A DNA stretch of 64,000 nt from assembly GCF_025821625.1 (NCBI RefSeq), contig NZ_JACKSH010000060.1:1-64000 (forward strand), in the 5' to 3' direction. Under the pieces are notes generated by a model. It was not told the origin of the DNA. It saw nothing but the letters and a program-made list of their open reading frames with translations, and searched no databases. Source of the DNA: Mycolicibacterium pyrenivorans. Its GTDB lineage: Bacteria; Actinomycetota; Actinomycetes; Mycobacteriales; Mycobacteriaceae. Of the stretch, positions 58,284 through 64,000 are shown piece by piece. Both the position numbers and the translations under genes were made by a program. Every line of letters starts with the position of its first letter. The first letter of the stretch is position 1.

Positions 58284-58961
58284 GTGAGCCAGACGCCGTA
58301 CGTCGTCGTCATCGTCGACGACCACGAGCTCTTCGCCGAGGGTCTCGAGCTGCTGCTGACCCGGGACTGGGGTGGGCTGTTCGTCATCGGCGGCCGCACG
58401 ACGTTCGTCGAAGAGGCCGCCGAGCTGGCCACGTCGTGCGACGCCGACCTGGCCGTGGTCGACCTCTCGATGCCGCCGCTCGGTGGAGTCGCGGCCATCC
58501 GACACATCAAGGCCCGCCACCCGCGGACCCGGATTCTGGCGCTGTCGGGCACCGACGACGTTGAACTGGCCCAGGAGGCGTTGCGGGCAGGCGCCGAGGG
58601 GTTCCTGCCGAAGACGGTGCGCCCCGAGGCGCTGGCGGCGCCGTTGTCGACGATCGCCGCCGGGCTTCGGGTGGTCGACCCCAAGGTGCTCGATGCCCTG
58701 CTCAGCGGTACCCGCAAGCCGTCGGCCGCGGTGCTCAAGGCACTGACCCCGCCGGAGGTGAAGCTCTGGGCACTGCTGTCGACCGGCATGGAGACCGCCG
58801 ACATCGCCACCCGGATGGTGGTCTCGGAGCGCACCGCCAAGCGGATGGTGGCGTCGTTGCTGCACAAACTCGGGGTGACCAGTCGTATCGCCGCGGCGGC
58901 ACTGGCCGGGCAGAGCGGGCTTCTCGACGATCTGGCCGAGCCGGACTCGCGGGCGCACTGA
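58284..58961 (+). CDS. LuxR/NarL-type response regulator
   Basis: A 225-residue regulator: receiver domain with the phosphorylation site Asp60 (DLAVVDLSMPPLGG), acidic pair in VDDHELF and Lys in FLPKTV, then a LuxR helix-turn-helix (LTPPEVKLWALLSTGMETAD, then VVSERTAKRMVASLLHKLGV). The HTH is slightly unusual in opening with LTPPE rather than LTPRE. It pairs with the divergent membrane kinase at 56903. It is not DevR: the sequence lacks the DevR linker and is not beside devS. Confidence 0.9.
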   Translation: MSQTPYVVVIVDDHELFAEGLELLLTRDWGGLFVIGGRTTFVEEAAELATSCDADLAVVDLSMPPLGGVAAIRHIKARHPRTRILALSGTDDVELAQEALRAGAEGFLPKTVRPEALAAPLSTIAAGLRVVDPKVLDALLSGTRKPSAAVLKALTPPEVKLWALLSTGMETADIATRMVVSERTAKRMVASLLHKLGVTSRIAAAALAGQSGLLDDLAEPDSRAH

Positions 58962-59003
58962 ATCTTTCGCGCACGGCCTTCGCGGTCTTTCGCGCAGGAG
59001 CAG

Positions 59004-59198
59004 TCAGTCCTCGATGTGCAGCGCCTGCGCCGGACACATCGCCGCGGCACGCACCACCGCGTCTCTTTCGCTCGGTGCTGGATCGGCGTCGAGGATGACG
59101 ACCTGTTCTGCGCCGTCGGGAAGGTCGAAGACATCCGGCGCGGCCAACAGGCATTGGCCGTGGCCGGCGCACAGGTCGTAGTCGGCGGTGATGTGCAT
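59004..59198 (-). CDS. Ferredoxin, [3Fe-4S] type
   Basis: A 64-residue ferredoxin. The cluster ligands lie in CAGHGQC (Cys11 and Cys17) and in AAMCPAQAL near the C-terminus; the pattern with a non-Cys at the second position is typical of actinobacterial [3Fe-4S] ferredoxins that pass electrons to P450s. The ATG at 59198 has GGAGGA just upstream. It stands next to neither P450 of this window (5595, 55480), but is the only ferredoxin here and a candidate donor for either. Confidence 0.88.
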   Translation of the reverse strand: MHITADYDLCAGHGQCLLAAPDVFDLPDGAEQVVILDADPAPSERDAVVRAAAMCPAQALHIED

Positions 59199-59310
59199 GG
59201 GTCCTCCGAGCGTGGGTCTTGACCCCACTATGTCGCCGATCGCCGGGACATCGGCGGGCCATCGGAGCCAACCTTGGCCCGCCCGTGCCATCCGCGCGCC
59301 CGGTCAGGTG

Positions 59311-60675
59311 TCAGCGGTGCCGAGGCAAAACCTCGTCGAAACCCGCGACGAGGCTGTCGTAGAACACGTCGTAGTCGGGGATCGCGCCGGTGTCGACGTC
59401 GATACCCAGCGAGCACACATCCACATACGTCAACAACGTGACGTTGACGGCCGAGCCGATGGTCGGACCGAACCCGTACTGGGTCAACACCTTTGCCCCG
59501 CCGAGGAACACCGGCACCGGAATCCCCGGCACGTCGCTGCACAGGAAGTCGACGTTGCGCAGGATCGAACCGATGTACCACCGCGGCATCATGTTCAGCG
59601 CACCGGCGATCCACTGGGTGTAGGGCAGTGACTTCTCCTGACGGACCCTGACGGTGATGTCGTGGATGCGGCGGATCCGCTCCGCCGGGTCGGCGATGCC
59701 CACCGGCACGTCGAACCGCATCAGGGTGATCCGGTTGCCGCCTATCTCGTCGCCCTCTTCGCGCAGGCTCATCGGCATCGTCAGGTGCAGGTCGCCGACC
59801 GAGACGTCGTGGTGTTCGTGATAGCGGCGCAACCCCCCTGCCACACCGGCGACGAATGCGTCGTTCAGCGCACCGCCGCCACGGTGGGCGGCCGCCCGAA
59901 GCCCGCCGAACGGCACGTCCAACACCCCGAGTCGGCGGATCAGGCTGCGCTTGTTCATCAGCGGCGAGCCGGTCCGCGTCACCGGGCGCACCGTCCGGTA
60001 CACCGACGCAGCCAGCCCGGCGGCCGACGACACCGTGTCCACTGGCCGCAAGATGCTGCGGGACAACAGTTTCGGGGCCATCTTCACGGCGCCCATCACC
60101 GCGTCGCTCATCAGGCGTGCGTCGTAGCGTGCGGTGTCCCGGTAGCCGCGCAGCCACGGCGGTGGGGGCACTTCGGGCAGTTCGGCCGCTGGGCCGTGCC
60201 GCTCGGGGACCTCCGACAGATCGAACAGAATCATCCCGATCTGAATGCCCCCGACGCCGTCGGTCAGCGCGTGATGGAACTTGAGGACCATCGCGGCGCG
60301 GTCGTCCTCGAGCCCGTCGATCAGCGTGGCCTTCCACAGCGGACGGGCCCGGTCGAAGTCCTCCATCGCCGCGAGCCGCGCCATCTCGAGCACCGTGTCG
60401 AAGGTGCCGGGTGCGGGTGCTCTCACCCGGCGCATGTGGAAGTCGATGTCGAAGTCGGGGGCGGGCTCCCACCTCGGCGGCGCAGGGGGCGGTGACGGCA
60501 CCACCCGCTGGCGCACCATCGGCACCTTGCGGGAGATGAGCTCGAAGCGACGACGGACCTCGTCCCAGTCCGGCGACCGGTCGAGCAGGATGACGGTCAC
60601 CACGGTCGAACGTAGCCGGGGATCGCTTTCCATCGCCCACGTGAACGCGTCGCTGTTGCGCATGAACTCGGTCAT
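59311..60675 (-). CDS. Wax ester synthase/diacylglycerol acyltransferase (WS/DGAT)
   Basis: A 454-residue acyltransferase making triacylglycerol or wax esters from acyl-CoA. The active-site motif HHALTDG (His134-135, Asp139 in KFHHALTDGVG) is intact, and the C-terminal half has the NVDFLCSDVPGIPVPVFLGG and IDVDTGAIPDYD stretches of the family. It begins MRNSDAFTWAMESDPRLRS, unlike the LSALDASFL start of the Tgs1-like protein. Its promoter region faces the SRPBCC-like gene at 60868 and holds DosR-like boxes at 60729 and 60819. Confidence 0.9.
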   Translation of the reverse strand: MTEFMRNSDAFTWAMESDPRLRSTVVTVILLDRSPDWDEVRRRFELISRKVPMVRQRVVPSPPPAPPRWEPAPDFDIDFHMRRVRAPAPGTFDTVLEMARLAAMEDFDRARPLWKATLIDGLEDDRAAMVLKFHHALTDGVGGIQIGMILFDLSEVPERHGPAAELPEVPPPPWLRGYRDTARYDARLMSDAVMGAVKMAPKLLSRSILRPVDTVSSAAGLAASVYRTVRPVTRTGSPLMNKRSLIRRLGVLDVPFGGLRAAAHRGGGALNDAFVAGVAGGLRRYHEHHDVSVGDLHLTMPMSLREEGDEIGGNRITLMRFDVPVGIADPAERIRRIHDITVRVRQEKSLPYTQWIAGALNMMPRWYIGSILRNVDFLCSDVPGIPVPVFLGGAKVLTQYGFGPTIGSAVNVTLLTYVDVCSLGIDVDTGAIPDYDVFYDSLVAGFDEVLPRHR

Positions 60676-60728
60676 TTGTGGTCAACATAACGACTGCGCC
60701 GCGCGCCGGCACCACCTTTGACAGACCG

Positions 60729-60742
60729 GTGACCTTGGTCCC
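60729..60742. promoter_or_regulatory. DosR-box-like site before the WS/DGAT gene
   Basis: The reverse strand reads GGGACCAAGGTCAC, matching 11 of 14 DosR core positions. It lies 53 bases before the WS/DGAT start at 60675 and 126 bases before the divergent gene at 60868. Confidence 0.55.
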
Positions 60743-60818
60743 GCCGATCGGGGGCGTTGGTCGCATTCGGCAGCGGGGCCGGACATCTCCAAACAGGTGC
60801 CGCCCGGTCGTCGGGGCG

Positions 60819-60832
60819 AGGACCATGGACCC
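60819..60832. promoter_or_regulatory. Weaker DosR-like site before the gene at 60868
   Basis: AGGACCATGGACCC matches about 10 of 14 core positions and is 35 bases upstream of the ATG at 60868. Together with 60729 it gives the paired boxes expected in a divergent dormancy promoter. Confidence 0.4.
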
Positions 60833-60867
60833 TAGGTTTGACCGGCGCACCAGGCGACGGTTGCATC

Positions 60868-61509
60868 ATGACCACATCCGATGCCGTCGCGCTTCTCATC
60901 GACTCGGCAATGCCCACGTTCGACGCCGTGATCGCCGAACACACGGTCGTAGCAGCCGATCCGGCAACGACCTTTGCGGCTGCACGCAACCTCGACCTTC
61001 TCACCGTCCACTCGCCGCTTCTGGACCTGTCGATGTGGCTGAGAAGTCTGCCCGCCCGACTCTCCGGCCACGCCGCGCCGCCGCTGCCCAGGCTCGTGAT
61101 CGACCCCGAGATGGGCCTCCCGGGCTGGACGTTCCTCGGTGAGCAACCGAACCGCGAGGTGACCTTCGGCGCCGTCGGAAGATTCTGGCAGCCCAACATC
61201 GAGTGGCGTGACGTCTCCGCCGCCGACTTCGGGAACTTCGACGAACCGGGTTGGGGCAAGATAGCGGCGAACTTCTCCGTGCTGCCGTACGGCACCTCCG
61301 CAACGCTGCTCACCTACGAATGCCGAACGGTGACAACCGATCCGGACTCACGCAGGCGCTTCCTGCGTTACTGGCGGCTGATCCGGCCGTTCGTCGGGCA
61401 CATCCTTCGGGCCACGCTCGCCCAGATCGCCGCGAACGCCGAAGCGGACTCGGCGCCCGGCACGCCGCCGCCCGGGCGTCGGCGGGGGCGCGTGTTCTCG
61501 TCTCGTTAG
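60868..61509 (+). CDS. Uncharacterised SRPBCC-like protein
   Basis: A 213-residue protein. After a short helical start (AVALLIDSAMPTFDAVIAEH) it shows an SRPBCC-like pattern (TTFAAARNLDLLTVHSPLLD, then TFGAVGRFWQP, IAANFSVLPYGTSATLLTYE and TVTTDPDSRRRFLRYWRLI). Comparable proteins occur near mycobacterial triacylglycerol synthase genes. The ATG at 60868 is chosen over a longer frame that would cover the promoter boxes. Its end overlaps the convergent tgs1-like gene by four bases. No active site can be named. Confidence 0.7.
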   Translation: MTTSDAVALLIDSAMPTFDAVIAEHTVVAADPATTFAAARNLDLLTVHSPLLDLSMWLRSLPARLSGHAAPPLPRLVIDPEMGLPGWTFLGEQPNREVTFGAVGRFWQPNIEWRDVSAADFGNFDEPGWGKIAANFSVLPYGTSATLLTYECRTVTTDPDSRRRFLRYWRLIRPFVGHILRATLAQIAANAEADSAPGTPPPGRRRGRVFSSR

Positions 61510-62921
61510 GACGCCGGCGGATGTTTCGCCGGTGCGTCCACGGAGGTTGTGCTCCCCCGGGAACGGCCCAGCGCCGCCAGGTGCTCTACTGCGTCCTCGA
61601 TCCCGCGGGCGAGCGCGTCGACGTCGGGAGCGCTGTCGAAGTCTGCCGTGATCCCGAACGAGAACCTGCCGGCGTAGCTGACCATCGCGATGCCGGTGCG
61701 CAGGTGAAGCGCGATCGGCGGGATGGGCAGGATCTCCAACACATTCCGGCCCAGCACCCGTTGCCGCCCGCGAGGGCCCGGCACGTTCGTGGCCAGCGCT
61801 GCCACCGACTTCTGCGGCAGCCGGGTGAGGAGCCGAATCGTCCACGCCGAGATGACGAAGGGCAGGTTGCCTGCGGCGGCGAACAGGGCACTGCCGCCTT
61901 CGCGTTGACCACTCCCCTTGGCTTGGGCCAGCCGCCGGTGCACGATCTCCAGCTGCCTGACCGGGTCGGGTTCGTCGACCGGCAGCAACGGCAGCATCGC
62001 CGACACCCGATTGTCCGTGACGTCGAAGTCGCCCACCGAGCGCATCGACACCGGAACCAGCGTACGCAACGCGTGGGGTCCCGGCGTTTCCCCGCGGTCG
62101 AGCAACATGGCGCGGTAACTGCTGGTGATGGCCGCCAGCGCCACGTCGTTGAGCGTCACGTCGAAATCGCGGGCCGCCCCTTTCATGACGGCGAGATCCA
62201 CCGATGCCGCGCTGTAGCGGCGCATCCCGGCGACGGGTCCGTTCAGCGACGACTCCTGGCCGGCGGTGAGCACGTGGGCGGTCAGCTCGGCCGCCCCGAC
62301 CACGGCGTGTTCGGCGGCGCTACCGGCGGCGAGTGTCGCGCGCCACGCGTCGCCCATCCAGGTCAACGGGTTGAGCCTCGGCCGCAGCAGGCCCAGGATC
62401 GACGGGCTGGATTCCCGGGCCGCACGGATGTCGCCGGCGAAACTCTCACCGGCGCCGTCGTCGCTCAACCTGGCGAGCATCTGCGCGGTGGCGATGCCGT
62501 CGGCGATGCAGTGGTGGATCTTCATCACCGTCGCCCATCGATTGCCGCCAAGTCCTTCGATGATCCAGCACTCCCACAGCGGCCGGTCGCGGTCGAGCCG
62601 CCGCCCCATGATGTCGGCGATCATCGTGAACAGTTCGGCGTCACCGCCCGGGTGCGGCAACGCGGCGCGATGCAGGTGGTGTGCGATGTCGAAGTGCGGG
62701 TCATCGACCCACTCGGGCGCGCCGAGATCGAACGGCCGCGTGTGCAGGACCTGCGTGCAGCGTGGGATGCCCTGTGTCCGTTCGGCGAACACCGACAGGA
62801 GATCCCCGTAGTCGGGAGCCGGACCCTCGATGATCGACACGGCGCCGACCGCGAGGCTCACGTGCGGATCGGAGTCCTCGGCCTGCAGGAAGCTCGCGTC
62901 GAGCGCGGACAGATGCTCCAT
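61506..62921 (-). CDS. tgs1: Tgs1-like triacylglycerol synthase (WS/DGAT)
   Basis: A 471-residue WS/DGAT enzyme whose N-terminus (LSALDASFLQAEDSDPHVSL, then AVSIIEGPAPDYGDLL) resembles Tgs1 of M. tuberculosis (Rv3130c), the main triacylglycerol-storing enzyme in dormancy. The active-site HHCIADG has His136-137 and Asp141; the later NDVALAAITSSYR and NVPGPRGR motifs are also intact. It is preceded by a strong DosR-like box at 62955. The ATG at 62921 fits the family start; the longer frame adds a leader covering the promoter. Confidence 0.9.
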   Translation of the reverse strand: MEHLSALDASFLQAEDSDPHVSLAVGAVSIIEGPAPDYGDLLSVFAERTQGIPRCTQVLHTRPFDLGAPEWVDDPHFDIAHHLHRAALPHPGGDAELFTMIADIMGRRLDRDRPLWECWIIEGLGGNRWATVMKIHHCIADGIATAQMLARLSDDGAGESFAGDIRAARESSPSILGLLRPRLNPLTWMGDAWRATLAAGSAAEHAVVGAAELTAHVLTAGQESSLNGPVAGMRRYSAASVDLAVMKGAARDFDVTLNDVALAAITSSYRAMLLDRGETPGPHALRTLVPVSMRSVGDFDVTDNRVSAMLPLLPVDEPDPVRQLEIVHRRLAQAKGSGQREGGSALFAAAGNLPFVISAWTIRLLTRLPQKSVAALATNVPGPRGRQRVLGRNVLEILPIPPIALHLRTGIAMVSYAGRFSFGITADFDSAPDVDALARGIEDAVEHLAALGRSRGSTTSVDAPAKHPPAS

Positions 62922-62954
62922 CCCTCGACCTTGCACCTTCGGCTGGTCGCCGCG

Positions 62955-62974
62955 GCAGGGTCTCAAGTCCTCAA
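62955..62974. promoter_or_regulatory. DosR box before the tgs1-like gene
   Basis: GCAGGGTCTCAAGTCCTCAA matches the 20-base DosR consensus at about 14 positions, with CAAGTCC and GGG in place. It is 33 bases before the tgs1-like start. In M. tuberculosis tgs1 is directly DosR-controlled. Confidence 0.6.
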
Positions 62975-63035
62975 CTCATGGGGACAACGTCGCGGGCGAC
63001 GCAAGGGCGCGGTGCCACAGGGTCACGGGCTCACG

Positions 63036-63049
63036 GTGACCTTGGACCC
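63036..63049. promoter_or_regulatory. DosR-like site before the PEP synthase gene
   Basis: GTGACCTTGGACCC matches about 10 of 14 DosR core positions and resembles the devS/KAS site at 44395. It lies 76 bases before the PEP synthase ATG at 63126. Confidence 0.45.
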
Positions 63050-63125
63050 TGGATGTTCACCGGCCGCTGTGGAACGTTGGGGAGGTGTCGCGGCATCGGT
63101 GCCGCGCTCCCCGAGAGGACATGTC

Positions 63126-64000
63126 ATGGGTGGGTCTGGATACGTTCGGTTCTTCGAGGACTTCGGCATCGGGGACGTGCCGCTGGTGGGCGGAAAGAAC
63201 GCCTCGCTGGGCGAGATGCTGCAGAAGCTGTCCGGCCAGGGTGTGCGCGTCCCGCGCGGATTCGCCATCACCGCCGCCGCCTACCGGCACATGCTGGACG
63301 AGGCGGGCGCCTGGGACCGCCTGCACGCCGAACTCGACGACATCGACCCCGCCGACGTCGCCGCGCTGGCGCGCAAGGCCAAGCGGGCCAGGGAGATCGT
63401 CTACGGTGCCGGCCTCCCCGACGACCTGGCCGCCGAGATCCTGGAGGGCTACCGCGCGCTTCAGCGCGAGTACGGCGAGGAGGTGAGCCTGGCGGTGCGC
63501 AGCTCGGCCACCGCCGAGGACCTGCCGACGGCCAGCTTCGCCGGTCAACAGGACTCCTACCTCAACATCAAGGGCGAGGAGAGTCTGCTCGACACCTGCC
63601 GACGTTGTTTCGCAAGCCTTTTCACCGATCGGGCGATCCATTACCGCATTGATCAGGGTTTCGACCACTTCAAGGTTTCGCTGTCTATCGGCGTGATGAA
63701 GATGGTGCGCTCCGACATCGCCTCGTCCGGGGTGATGTTCTCGATCGACACCGAGTCCGGTTTCCGCGACGCCGTCTTCGTGACCGGCGCGTACGGCCTC
63801 GGCGAGAACGTGGTGCAGGGCGCCGTCGACCCCGACGAGTTCTACGTCCACAAGCCGACCTATCTCGAGGGTCATCGCGCCGTGCTGCGCCGCCTCCTCG
63901 GTGACAAGGCCGTGAAGATGATCCTCGTCGAGGGCGAGACGAAGAACACGACGCGCAACGTGCCCACCCCGAAGGCCGACCGTGCCCGGTTCTGTCTCGA
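63126..64000 (+). CDS. ppsA: Phosphoenolpyruvate synthase, 3' end outside the window
   Basis: The reading frame from ATG 63126 runs open to the window edge and gives about 291 residues. It shows the PEP synthase/pyruvate-phosphate dikinase N-terminal ATP-binding domain: VPLVGGKNASLGEML (about residues 18-32), RVPRGFAITAAAYR, the AVRSSATAEDLPTASFAGQQ motif and VTGAYGLGENVVQGAVDP. It would convert pyruvate plus ATP to PEP, AMP and phosphate, supporting gluconeogenesis. Start chosen for a GAGAGGAC ribosome site; an ATG five bases earlier is out of frame. A DosR-like box lies upstream. Confidence 0.9.
   Translation, partial: MGGSGYVRFFEDFGIGDVPLVGGKNASLGEMLQKLSGQGVRVPRGFAITAAAYRHMLDEAGAWDRLHAELDDIDPADVAALARKAKRAREIVYGAGLPDDLAAEILEGYRALQREYGEEVSLAVRSSATAEDLPTASFAGQQDSYLNIKGEESLLDTCRRCFASLFTDRAIHYRIDQGFDHFKVSLSIGVMKMVRSDIASSGVMFSIDTESGFRDAVFVTGAYGLGENVVQGAVDPDEFYVHKPTYLEGHRAVLRRLLGDKAVKMILVEGETKNTTRNVPTPKADRARFCL

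Noticed and set aside
58284..58961. LuxR-type regulator as the missing DevR partner of the DevS-like sensor
   Set aside because: It sits 14 kb away, pairs with the divergent membrane kinase at 56903, and its sequence pattern (LTPPEVKLWALL) is unlike DevR.

Overview
The window looks like chromosome of a mycobacterium, most likely a fast-growing environmental Mycolicibacterium-type species. The evidence is high GC, heavy GTG start and ATGA/GTGA overlap use, two MmpL transporters, a mycobactin lipid-tailoring cluster (mbtL-M-N-K), and a large block of genes known from the DosR dormancy regulon (hspX, pfkB, a Rv2030c-like fusion, a DUF1876 protein, an Acg-type nitroreductase, a DevS-type sensor, a Tgs1-like acyltransferase). 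Species cannot be assigned from the sequence alone.

Region 1 (1-8880) looks like the inner end of a decayed genomic island. It holds a TetR-regulated lipid export unit (thioesterase, shortened TetR, MmpL, secreted DUF732 protein), a second TetR, and a cytochrome P450 divergent from a third TetR. Next come a resolvase stub, a phage-type DNA-binding gene broken by a stop codon, and a frameshifted tyrosine recombinase lying against the 3' end of tRNA-Ala(GGC). Several compact palindromes upstream of these genes are likely TetR operators.

Region 2 (9000-28000) is mostly core: an MFS exporter, phosphoglucomutase, a tandem pair of fluoride channels followed by a three-repeat DUF190 protein, the mycobactin tail genes with a candidate IdeR box (mbtN carries a one-base frameshift), small membrane and hypothetical genes, a HAD phosphatase, an MmpL4-like transporter without MmpS, a TAXI-type TRAP uptake system and a haemolysin-III-like membrane protein.

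Region 3 (28000-33550) is the most unusual operon. A 1397-residue protein joins two histidine-kinase ATPase-type modules, a receiver, sensory domains and a SpoIIE phosphatase. It is translationally coupled to a STAS protein and then to a stand-alone proteasome-beta-like Ntn hydrolase with an intact Thr/Asp/Lys triad.

Region 4 (33600-38300) carries redox and housekeeping genes: a FAD oxidoreductase with a Rieske domain, an SDR, two lipid-binding-fold or unknown proteins and a methyltransferase.

Region 5 (38287-51238, resuming at 59311-64000) is a dormancy supercluster. It contains the nitroreductase, a flavin-fold protein, a SulP transporter, a universal stress protein, a DevS-like haem sensor without an adjacent DevR, a pair of KAS III-type enzymes, pfkB, the phosphoribosyltransferase/erythromycin-esterase fusion, the DUF1876 protein and hspX. 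After an interruption come two wax-ester/triacylglycerol synthases and PEP synthase. DosR-box-like sequences occur in front of most of these units.

Region 6 (51250-58961) interrupts that cluster with a tight P450-alcohol dehydrogenase-aldehyde dehydrogenase-acyl-CoA ligase operon, which suits terminal oxidation and CoA activation of a hydrophobic substrate. A divergent histidine kinase/LuxR response regulator pair and a ferredoxin follow. All DosR, IdeR and TetR site calls rest on reading by eye and were not scored against matrices.
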